From assembly GCA_027563935.2 (NCBI GenBank), contig CM050454.1:53100596-53164595 (forward strand): a stretch of DNA of 64,000 nucleotides, written 5' to 3'. The notes below the pieces were generated by a model that made no database searches, was not told the origin of the DNA, and saw only the letters and a list, made by a program, of their open reading frames with translations. Position 1 is the stretch's first letter. The number at the start of each line of letters is the position of its first letter. Below, in pieces: positions 43,437-54,405 of this stretch. This DNA is from Costus lasius (Eukaryota > Streptophyta > Magnoliopsida > Zingiberales > Costaceae). The position numbers were made by a program, and so were the translations under genes.

Positions 43437-46400
43437 CTAATGGTTGAGAAATCTCAAACCCATATTATTACAGTGCTTCTCATGCTTCTGCTGCGCCAGA
43501 GGCTTTGTAAGCGGGTCAGCTAGATTGTCATCTATATGAACCTTGCAGATCTTGATCTCTCCTCGATCTATGATCTCACGGATCAAATGAAACCTTCTCT
43601 GTATGTTCTTGGACTTCTGGTGTGACCGTGGTTCCTTTGCTTGTGCAATTGCTCCAGTGTTATCACAGAAGATAACCAATGGATCTGCACTCGAAGGAAC
43701 AACACCAAGTTCTTGAATGAACTTACGAATCCACACTGCCTCCTTTGATGCTTCTGAGGCTGCAACATACTCGGCTTCTGTTGTGGAATCAGCAACAATT
43801 GATTGTTTGAAACTCTTCCACACCACTGCTCCTCCATTCAAGCTAAAAACATAGCCTGATTGCGATCGAAAATCGTCTTGGTCAGATTGGAACGAAGCGT
43901 CAGTATATCCTTCAATACTGAGTTCTTCCTAACCTCCATAAATCAAGAACATATCTTTGGCTCTCCGAAGATATTTCAAAATGTTCTTGACTGCAATCCA
44001 GTGTGCCTTCCCTGGATTACTTTGGAACCGACTGGTCACGCTTAACCCGTAAGCGATGTCTGGGCGAGTACATAACATTGCATACATGATAGACCCAATA
44101 GCCGAAGCATAAGGCGTATTGTCCATCTCATCTTTCTCAGACTGTGTTTGAGGACACTGGCTCTTTGAAAGATTCAGACCATGTCTGACTGGAAGATATC
44201 CTCTTTTAGAATTTTCTAAATGGAATCTCTCCAGGACCTTATCGATGTAAGTACTCTGGCATAGCCCTAGAAGCCTATTAGATCTATCTCTATAGATCTT
44301 CACACCTAATACATAGGCTGCTTCTCCCAAATCTTTCATCTGGAAACATTTTCTTAACCATGCTTTGACTGCATGCAGTTCAGGAATATCGTTTCCAATG
44401 ATTAAGATATTATCGACGTAGAGGACTAGGAAAGTAATCACGCTCCCACTAAACCTCTTATATACACACGGGTCATCTTCATTTTTGATGAAACCAAATT
44501 CACAAACTGATTCATCAAAACGAATATTCCAGCTCCTCGATGCTTGTTTTAGTCCATAAATGGACTTCTTTAATTTGCATATTTTATGACGTTCTGATGG
44601 ATTGATGAAACCTTCAGGCTGTGTCATATACACATCCTCTTCTAGTTTTCCATTAAGGAAAGCGGTCTTCACATCCATTTGCCAGATCTCATAATCATAA
44701 TATGCTGCTATCGCGAGAATAATCCGAATGGACTTGAACATGGCTACAGGAGAGAAAGTTTCATCATAATCTATCCCGTAGATTTGTTTAAAACCTTTCG
44801 CAACTAGCCTGCCCTTATAGGTAACCACGTTACCATCCATGTCTTTCTTCTTCTTGAAGATCCACTTACAGCCTATAGGGATTACTCCCGGAGGCGGATC
44901 AACCAAATCCCAGACTTGGTTGTCGGACATGGAGTCCATCTCGGTTCGCATAGCTTCAAGCCATCTTGCTGATTCCGGTCCACTGACCGCATCCGCATAA
45001 GTGAGGGGTTCATCATTAATGATGTAGATTCCGTTATAGCGGTCAGGCTGACGACGAATCCTTCCCGATCTACGCGGTTCCCGTGATATCTGAGCCTCAG
45101 GTTGAACATTAACCTGATCTATTGGCTCAGGCTCATCCAACTGTGCTTGACTGCTTTGTCCTTCTTCTGGAATTTCATCCAGCATTATTTCTTTCCCACT
45201 GGCCTCTTGCAGAAGAAATTCCTTCTCAAGAAAAATAGCCGTTCGAGCAACAAATACTTTATTCTCTTTGGGATAGTAGAAATAATAACCCTTAGTTTCT
45301 TTAGGGTAACCGACAAAGATACATTTATCTGATCTGCTCTCCAGTTTCCCAGAGGCGAGCTTTTTGACATAAGCCTCGCAACCCCAGATTTTGATAAATG
45401 TCAAGCTCGGCTGTTTCCCATACCATAACTCATATGGAGTCTTTGAAACTGCCTTGGATGGCACTCGGTTTAGCACCTTTGCAGCTGTTTCCAGTGCAAA
45501 TCCCCAAAAGGAGTAACGTAGAGTAGCCTGACTCATCATAGAACGAACCATATCCAATAAGGTTCTATTTCTCCTCTCGGACACACCATTCCATTGTGGT
45601 GTTCCTGGCGGAGTGAGCTGTGAGATGATCCCACACTCCTTCAGATAGTCAGTAAACTCATGACTCAAGTATTCGCCACCTCGATCTGAACGAAGTGCCT
45701 TGATATTTCGGCCTAACTGATTTTGTACTTCATTTTTGAACTCTTTGAACTTGTCAAAAGATTCACTCTTATGTCTCATTAGATAGACATAACCATACCT
45801 ACTGAAATCATCAGTAAAAGTAATGAAGTATGAATAGCCACCTCTGGCATGTTTACTAAAAGGCCCACACACATCACTGTGAATAAGGTCAAGTAAACCT
45901 GAAGCCCTTTCACCTTTATTAGAAAAAGGAGTCTTCGTCATTTTACCCATTAAACAAGCTTTGCATGTATCAAGCTCCTCATAGGAGAATGATCCCAGCA
46001 GTCCATGGTCATGCAACCGTTTAATGCGCTTCTTGTTAATATGGCCTAAACGACTATGCCATAACATGGTGCTGTCATCAGCATACTTGGCTTTCTTGTT
46101 ATCAATTTGTTGTACAGAACATTCCATGTCCAACATGTATAACCCATTGTTAATCGACCCAGTTGCACAAACAATATTATCATATGAAATACAACACTGT
46201 GAAGTTTTGCATTCAAAAGAAAAACCTTTCCTGACAAGAGCAGGAATAGAGATAATATTCTTAGTTATGCTTGGTACGAAATAACAATTGTCAAGTTCTA
46301 ATACAAAACCAGATGGTAAAGAGATGTTATATTCTCCTACAGCAACAGCGGCAACCCGTGCCCCGTTTCCAACTCGTAGGTCCACCTCATGCTGTCCCAC

Positions 46401-47324
46401 CTGTCTTCTTCTCTTGAGTTCCTGCACATTTGAACAAATGTGAACTCCACATGCAGTGTCCAACACCCATGAAATAGAAGAAGCTAGCATGACTTCAGTC
46501 ACGTAAATACCTGAGCCAGAAGTGAAAGGCTTGCTTCCCTTCTTCTCTCCTTGGAGCGCTCTACAGTCCTTCTTCCAATGACCCAGCTGGCCACAATGGA
46601 AGCATTTGTTGTCCTTTGACCGCTTCATCTTTTGTTTCAAAGCCTTGTTGTAGCTCTTGATAGGGGTTTTGCCCTTCTTCCCCTTCTTCTTATTCCTAGA
46701 AGGAACCATTAAGACAGAGGATGAAGGCTTTCCCTTCTCAAGAGTCTGCTCTGTGGTGCAGAGCATGTTCAGTAACTCTGCCGGAGTACAGTCGATTTTG
46801 TTCATATTAAAATTAATAATGAACGAATCGAAAGAAGCCGGGAGAGACTGCAAGATAATATCAACAACAAGTTCTGAATTGATGGTATGTCCCAGTTTCT
46901 CTAGGGCCTCTTTGTACCCAATCATCTTGAGCACATGAGCTCCCACTGGACTCCCTTCAGTCAGTTTGCTATGAAAGAAAAGTTTTGTCAAGTTATAGCA
47001 TTCTGTCCTTGCCTGTGTAGCATACAGCATTTTGAGATTTGCTATAATATCAATAGCAGAAAAATCCTCATGCTGACGCTGGAGCTCGGGCGTCATTGAC
47101 GCAAGCATAAGGCAAGCGACATCAGTACTATCACTGACGTGCTTCTCATAAGCATCCCGAACCGCCCTTGCGGCGTTCGTAGCGGGTTGAGCCGGTATTG
47201 CCGGCTCAAGGACATACAGCTTCCTCTCAGCTTTAAGCACAATCTTAAGCTGTCTGTACCAGTCTGAGAAGTTTGGCCCAGCAAACTTCTCCTTTTCCAA
47301 TATGGATCGCAAATTGAGCCCTGT
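43437..47324 (-). pseudogene. gag-pol: Copia-I D gag-pol, nearly complete, inactivated
   Basis: Collinear with the 1294-codon frame of A. Three lesions: the start codon position (47324-47322) reads ACA instead of ATG, with an in-frame stop just upstream; a TAG at 43931-43929 between RT and RNase H, where relatives have CAG; and the reverse transcriptase box reads YVDN (Asn codon 44411-44409) instead of YVDD, removing a catalytic metal-binding Asp. Zinc knuckle CFHCGQLGHWKKDC, protease DTAC and integrase motifs are intact. The next in-frame Met is about 75 codons in. Several lesions fit C-to-T change on one strand. Confidence 0.93.
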
Positions 47325-49144
47325 GGTGTTCGTTGCTGCAGGAATCTACAACATGGCAAGAACAACAAGGTCAGTATCCATGTTAGAATCATTCCAGGAC
47401 TTAAGAGTGATTCTTTTCTCACTATTTTGTCTGACTGAAAAATCCAATAAAATAGCTCGAAAGAGTGAAAATCTTTTAGTGAGATGGGATCCAGATTTCA
47501 CACTTGATCTCCGCGTCCCGCTCAGGCGAGATAAGATGCACAGAGAGTTCAAGCACTAGTCACTAGTAGGCTTTCCATGCCAATCGCCAACCCGTGCGAT
47601 TCCCCTTCATCTAGGCAATCCAGAAGACCGTGCCAACTGAGTTGGTACAACACAGTTTCTGATTCCTTAGATGGCTGCCTCCATATAGCTATCATACGCT
47701 CAATATGTAGCCTATATGGTCAAGCTGACCTGACCTACTTCCTGGACCACCACGTGCTATGCTGAGCAACGAGAAGCGATAAATCCCTTCTCTGTAGCAT
47801 GTTGGTGTAACCCTGCACCGTATGAAGATAGCTGGGCGTGCCCACTGAGTGGGTACAACACGGCCCCAACGATAGTCAGAACAGTGAGGTTTCGCGTCAG
47901 AAGGCAATCAAGCTTGATATGGTCGTTGGATTTTAACGGTCCTTTTATCTTCTTACTATCATGCAAAATCTATGGTGATAGCAAAAGAATAAATATGCTT
48001 GTGCTAATATTACTTAGAACAATAAGTAGAAAGCACAATTATCTTATGTGGCAAACGCCCATAAAAGCCTAAGTAAAACCCTAGTTTTACAAAAGTCTTC
48101 ACTTGAGCTCTTTATGGGACTCTTGTACTTCATCTAGCCCAGCTCAGGTCCAAATGCCCTCTAGGCAGTATGCGTCTGCTCTAGAGTCGAACTCTAGACC
48201 TCCCACCTGGTGAAGCCACTGACTGCAAGCGCCTCTGCCATGTGTGCTCATGAGCTCATGTCTGATCAAATTACATTTTAATCTATCTAGACATGGTTTG
48301 ACTCGCAGGTCAAATATACATTTTCATAAATTAAAGTGTGATTCGCAGATCACAGCAAAATTTATATTAAATTCCAGGCACGCAGGCCCCAGCACAGCAC
48401 ACCAAAAATAAGGGCAGCCCACATAAGATTAAATAAACACCCAATGAACATGTCATACATGCATACATGTGATCCAAACAGAAAATAAAATTTTTGAAAT
48501 ACCCATGGCATCAATTTTATTTCCTTATGTGCCCTACTACCTTACAACGGTCCATTAACAGGCATCCACTCATCAGACCAAGTCAGACCCACTGCCCTTG
48601 CATGCACCCAGTCATAACTGACTTGCGTCGACCTGATGGTCAACTATGCATGCCTTAAGGGCTGAACGTCCCACATGATTTCTGGCAAGCGGGTGTGACC
48701 CCGGGCCTAAATCATGATCGTTCACAAGGCGCCTCAATCAGACATCGCTACATGCCCTTCTGCAGTCGACCTATAGCCACCTGTATAGCTTGCGCACAGG
48801 TGCTATCCGGCCGACCCATCTAGGTTGTCAGATGGTCTGATTAGGCTATTGGGTCCAGACTTGACTAACGACTTCAACCCTATTAACCCGTCTAAGTATT
48901 TGAAGCAGGCGCTTAGATAGATCTAGTGAGGGTCGCGCATGATAATAAGTTTTGATTGAAAACTTTTATTATAAGCGCAAATAAACATCACACATGCGCA
49001 AGCTTAGTTGAAAACAAAACACATGTAGATCTAACACATGAAATGAATTTGCGCATGATAACTAAAGCATGCGCATCTAGTAGATCTGCCAAATCATAAA
49101 ACAAACATGGATCACAAGAAAGCAATCATATGTATCAAGCCAAA
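47325..49144 (-). other. Untranslated leader of Copia-I D
   Basis: A 1.8-kb leader without genes. On plus it contains CCAACTGAGTTGG (47633-47645) and CCCACTGAGTGGG (47841-47853), the same two stem-loops as in A and C. The outer TCTCACTA/TAGTGAGA stem is present around 47420-47490, but the second inner hairpin has decayed. An acceptor-like TTGTAG lies just before gag. Confidence 0.7.
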
Positions 49145-49163
49145 ACCACCCTCTGATACCAAT
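49145..49163 (-). other. Primer binding site of Copia-I D
   Basis: Minus strand ATTGGTATCAGAGGGTGGT begins at the LTR end. TGGTATCAGAG is the standard initiator tRNA-Met site. Confidence 0.88.
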
Positions 49164-50789
49164 TGAAAGTAACCCTAGGTCACATACGCATATAAAATTT
49201 TCGCATGACTAGGTCCAAAATCAAATGACTTAAACATATGATCAACATATGAAGACTTGTATAGAACAAGTGAGGATGTTACCATGGCCATGAGAGGCGG
49301 CTTGGAAGAAAAAGGGCGAGTGGCTCTTCTCCAAAGGAATCACACACAAGATGGATTTTCGCTTCTTCCTTGTAATCCTTGTGCTAGCAAAGATCCAAAG
49401 AGTCTATGATCGTGTGAGGAGATGTCCTCTTCTTGCTGGCCGCACTACTCCCTCTCTTGGCGTGAAGACGAACCAAAAACCCGAGAGGAGCAAGGGGCGA
49501 GAGGGGCGTTCATACGTTCGAAAACGTGGGATGTTTCTCAAGAGAAAAATCGGCTTCCAAATACAGTAAGTGTTTAACTCCCCATGAAGCCATCGAAACT
49601 CCTCTCCCCTTTGAACCATGCGTTCACTTAAGTGAACCGGTTCAATTCCATTTGGTTCAAGGACCAAATCGAACCAGCCATGGTCTTGATCTCTTTGAAC
49701 CTCATGGTTCAAGATCCAACCACACATCTCAATGAACCTCTTGATCTCTATGATCAAGCATCAATTTTCCCGATCGAAGCTTACTGATCATATGTCCTAA
49801 TCAATCAAACATGATCAGACTAGATCTTACTTCCGATCAGAGTTTAAATTGCTTTAAACTGAACTAGAATAATTCCAGTCCACACGATCTGACATAAGTA
49901 AGCAATATCATCAAATTGTGCGACCCTGAGGGTTTCCTTCAGTGTCGGTAACGACAACTTACGTTATCACGATCAGAGAGGGGTATCTAGCAACACATCA
50001 CTGTCTCCCGATATGAAGGAAAGAGTCTTCCAAGACTACTCCCAAACCACAGCACAAGTGTGAATCTAATTCACTCAGTATACATGTTCCCTTTGCCACT
50101 GGATGTTCTCGTTGGACAAGCATGTCAAGCCTGTAATTCCAACACGATGAGAATGGTTAGATCAGATGAACATAGTCATCTGGGTATGGCCATACACTTT
50201 CTCAACCATCTCATCTAGGGGGCCCCTTTAGAACATCACACTCCAACTAGGAGAGGCAATCCTATATCTATCACTAGTGTCCTAACATGATTCATGCCCA
50301 CTATCCAAGATAATCCTTAACCATTATGTTTCAAATGATATTGAACTACCTCAAGACAATGCCAATCATCACTTAGAAACACAAGTGATCTCAAGTCAAA
50401 GGGAATATACCACTTGCTTGCTTATAAGGATTTATTCACATTGTGACAAACAATTGAATATCCTAAGTAGGGTCAGTCCAGTACATCCAATGCACCTATG
50501 TGTCTAAATCTTATTCCATGCTCGAAGCATCCTATAAGATCAGAACACATATTAGTCTCAATCATATCAAGGCTGTCTCATGTTCACCAACATATCTCGA
50601 CTAAGGACAACTCTGAATGTCAGCAAAGCTGAACATCATTGAGACATTACTCAGAGGTATACATACAGCAGCAGATAATGCAACAATCTGAATAACAACA
50701 ATTGCCTTTATAAACATGTACTCAGTTTATACATGATACTGATAATAACCCAAGGCCTCAAACATTAGCCTTAAGGGCATACCCCAACA
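49164..50789 (-). repeat. 5' LTR of Copia-I D
   Basis: On plus it runs TGAAAGTAACCC to CCCCAACA, 1626 bp, near-identical to 41792-43416. No coding content. Confidence 0.93.
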
Positions 50790-50794
50790 GGGCA

Positions 50795-52700
50795 TGGATT
50801 GGGTGATTGTCCTAATCTCTATGGGGTAAGGATTGCAAGGGGCGGCTACCCTTTCTAGACTCCTGAGAAGGGTGAGACGATATAGAAGGATGATATAGAG
50901 TCGCTGAAAATTAATTAAAAGGGTTTTAATAAAAATTAAAAGTGATTACTTATTGATTTTTCATAGCATATAGAATCGCATGAGTAGTTCTATTTGTGCA
51001 TTTATGTTGTGATCAAAGTCAAGCCCTATTGCCATGCCTGTGATGTATCAATGTGAGGCCTGCGTGCCGACTTTCAATTTTGTTTTTCAATTCTACATTG
51101 TAAATCGAATCAAAGGCTTTGATGGCATATCGTGGCGTTCTCTTCTCTCTCCTTTGCGCATCTCTCAGGGTGGCGCAACCCATGACCTAGTCGAACCCTA
51201 GGGTGGTTTTCAGGGTTACTTGGAGATGCATCCAATGGGGGTTGGCGGCTAGGGTTAGGATTGGCGCACCTCACCCCAAAGGTGGCGCATCCCTTTAATT
51301 GGTCTAAGCTAAAGTGGCTTCTAGGGCAACCTAGTTTGTGCACTCAAGGGAAGAGGGCTGATCAAAGGTGATGGTGCAAGTCAGCCAAGTTAGGGGGCTG
51401 ACCTTTGTCCTTAGCTGAACCATGAGGCCTTCTAGGGTTTCCTAGTTGTGCATCTACGGTTCAAGGGCTAATGATGAACGTAGCCTAAGGGGCTAACCTA
51501 CATCAATAGCTGAGCCATGTTGTCTTCTAGGGTTACCTAGTAGTCCAACATAGGTTCATGGGCTGATGATGAAGGTTGAGCATCCTAAGGAGTTGATCAA
51601 CTTGACTAGCTGAACCATGATGCTTACTAGGGCTGCCTAATGGTGCATCTAAGGGTTCATGGGGTGATCAAGATGGTTAGCACACCTAACCTTGGTAAGG
51701 GGTTGTTTTCTCTCTTAGTTGTGAATGAGAAGACTCTTAGGGGCGCTTCTTGCATTCGAGGGCTGAAATTGAGAAGAACAGCACCTACACTTGCATGATG
51801 ACACATCCAAGCAAAGGGGCGCACCTTACAGGTGGCACACCTTGCAAGGGATGTGGTGTATCAAGCAAAGAGGTGAGATACGTAGAGGAGGTGGCACATG
51901 GATATTTGGCTGAACTCTAGGAGGAGCCTAGTGTGATACCCCCATGCTTTCATTTTACTATGAAGACATCCTTGTGTGATAGGATTCCATTTGAAATCAT
52001 TGTATAATGTGATATTCAAGGGGTCCTTGTATAGTGGTCTGGGTGTGACACCTAGGGTTTGCAAGCTATCTTCCAGAAGGAGATATGAGTTGGCCGAATC
52101 CTAGGAGGAGCCTAGGGTTTAAGAGCTAGCCCATGGAGAAGACTCGGGCTGGCCGAACCTAAAGGGGATCTAGGGTTTTCCTGGATGATGCTTTTAGGGT
52201 TCGTGAGCAGACCCATAGAGCTGAAGACCTAGGTGGCGCACCTCGGGGCCTTGGAGCAGAGCCCTTAGGGCAGTCAGGGATGAGCTAAGGACTTGTTGGC
52301 ATGAGCCCTTGGGAGTGCTAGGTGGCTAGGACTAGGTCTAGGGGCTTGTTACCCATGTTTTGGGCTTTGATTACATAATATTTACTATTTCTGTTCCAGC
52401 ATGCATTTACTGCTTTTTGGTTTTATTCCACCATAGGATTGCATGCCTGTATTGGTAGAATAAGATAAAAGCCCGTTGTACCGAGACCATAAAAATCCTC
52501 AATAAATCATATCAAGTCCCGTTACTTAGCCTTCTGACACGTAACCCTCGTCAAACAGTCGATCGATGGTGCTGTGCAATGTTTCCCACCCTCGTGGGAC
52601 ACACCCATCTATCTTCAAGAGGCATGTGGTGACAATAATTTCCCAGTCCGGTTAAAACTCTAGACACGCCTTTCGCAAGGAAATTGATGGCCCTGGGTAT
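50795..52700 (+). other. Leader of Copia-II E, second piece
   Basis: It resumes after the right target copy of D and runs to the left target copy of C (GGTAT, 52696-52700). It has a degenerate tandem repeat (51300-51700) and the leader stem-loop CCCAC-CCTC-GTGGG (52585-52598), followed by CCCATCTATCTTCA as in Copia-I leaders. No gene is recognised; open frames are short and patternless. Confidence 0.6.
51300..51700 (+). repeat. Degenerate minisatellite in the E leader
   Basis: About four units of 95-108 bp each begin near AGCTGAACCATG (51413, 51508, 51608; a weaker one near 51305) and contain CTTCTAGGGTTNCCTAG and GGGCTGATGATGAA-like text. Confidence 0.6.
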
Positions 52701-54386
52701 TGTTGGGGTATGCCCTTAAGGCTTATGTTTGAGGCCTTGGGATTGTAATAGTATCATGTAATAAACTGTTGTGTTTATAAAGGCATGGTTATTATTCAGG
52801 TTGTTACCTTGTCTGCTGTAATAAGTGTACTTCTGAATAATGTCTCAAAGCTGTTCAGCTAGGCTGACAGGCTATATGTCCTTAGTCGAGATATCTTGGT
52901 GAACATGAGACAGCCTTGATATGATTGAGACTAATATGTGTGCTAATCTTATAGGATGCTTCGAGCATGGAATAAGATGTAGACTCATGGGTACATTGGA
53001 TGTACTGGACAGACCCTACTGGGATATTCCATTGCTTGTCACAATGTGAATGATCCTTGTAAGCACTAAGTGGCACATGTCCTCTGACTTGAGATCACTT
53101 GTGTTTCTAAATGATGATTGTCATTGTCTTGAGGTAGTTCAATATCATTTGAAACATAATGATTATAGACTATTTTGGATGGTGAGCTTGAATCAGGTTA
53201 GGGCACTAGTGATAGACAAAGGATTGCCGTCTCCTTGTTTAAGGAGTGTGATGTTCTTAAGGGCCCCCCTATATGAGATGATTGAGAAAGTGTATGGCCA
53301 TACCCAGATGACTATGTTCATCTGATCTAATCATGCTCATCATGTTGGAGTTACAAGCTTGACATGCTTGTCCAATGTGAACATCCAGTGGCAAAGGAAA
53401 CATGTATGCCTTGTGAGTTTGATTCACACTTGTGCCATGGTTTGGGTGTAGTCTTGGAAGACTATTTCCTTTATATCGGGAGACAGTGATGTGTTGCTAG
53501 ATACCTCTCACTGATCGTGATAACGAAAGTTATCGTTACCGACATTTAAAGGAAACCCTTAGGGTCGCACAATTTGATGATATGGCTTACTCAAGTCAGA
53601 TCGTATGGACTGAATTGTTTGGGTTCAGTTTAGAGGAGTTTAACCTCTGATTGTAAGTGAGATCTGGTCTGATCATGTTTGATTGATTAGGGCTCTAGAT
53701 CGGTAAGCTTCGATCGAGAGAGTTGATGCTAGATCGATGAGATCAGAAGCATCAAAAGGATGAACGGTCAGATCTTAAACCTTGGGTTTATTTTGATTTG
53801 GACCAATGCTTGGGCTGATTTGATTTGGTTTATTGAACCAAAATCAATTAGATCGATTAAGCTTGAACCGGTTCACATGTGTGAACGCTTGGTTCAAAGC
53901 ATAAGCGTTTTGTTTTGATCGGTTTCGAAAGCTCTCCTTCATGACATTCCATTTATGGAAAGTCATCATGGTGACTTGATGAAAAAACGCCAAAACGCTT
54001 TTTGCTTGAAGGCTTCTCACTTTGGCGAAGAAAGTGTGCTTGAGAGAGCATTATCGCCGAGAGTGGAGAGGTGGAATTCGGCCAAGCAAAGACTCCAAGG
54101 ATTCTCCTTCAAACGATCAAGACCCCTTGAAGCTTTTGCTAGCACAAAGGCGTGAAGGGAGTAGCCAACTTCTTCTTGTGTGCGCGCCATTTGGAGGGGA
54201 TCTATTTTGCTCTCTTGCTTCCAAGCCGACCTCCATCTCTATGGCTATGGTATAGATCTAAACTCATTCAAGTTGATCATATGGTTTTTCATATGCGATC
54301 CTTGAGAAACCCTCTTTCCGCCATGCTTGCTAGAGGCGCATGTTCTAGGGTTTCCCCCCCCCCCCATGAGTTAGGGGTTCTTTTCA
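52701..54386 (+). repeat. 5' LTR of Copia-I C
   Basis: It starts TGTTGGGG and ends GGGGTTCTTTTCA, 1686 bp. A run of 12 C near 54354 gives it four more bases than the 3' LTR. Open frames inside are repeated identically in the 3' LTR because the LTRs match, not because they are genes. Confidence 0.95.
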
Positions 54387-54405
54387 ATTGGTATCAGAGG
54401 CAAGG
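54387..54405 (+). other. Primer binding site of Copia-I C
   Basis: ATTGGTATCAGAGGCAAGG directly after the LTR end; TGGTATCAGAG matches the initiator tRNA-Met site. Confidence 0.9.

Larger units (their letters stand above)
41792..50789 (-). mobile_element. Copia-I D, complete element
   Basis: It is 8998 bp, flanked by an exact target duplication GGGCA (41787-41791 and 50790-50794). In minus-strand order it has a 5' LTR (49164-50789), primer site, leader, gag-pol, purine tract and 3' LTR (41792-43416). The LTRs (1626 and 1625 bp) differ at only a handful of positions in the stretches I compared. It sits in the leader of Copia-II E. Confidence 0.95.

Noticed and set aside
54354..54365. C run taken as a possible assembly fault
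   Set aside because: The 3' LTR has the same run at shorter length, which is expected length variation of a homopolymer; no wider anomaly is seen.
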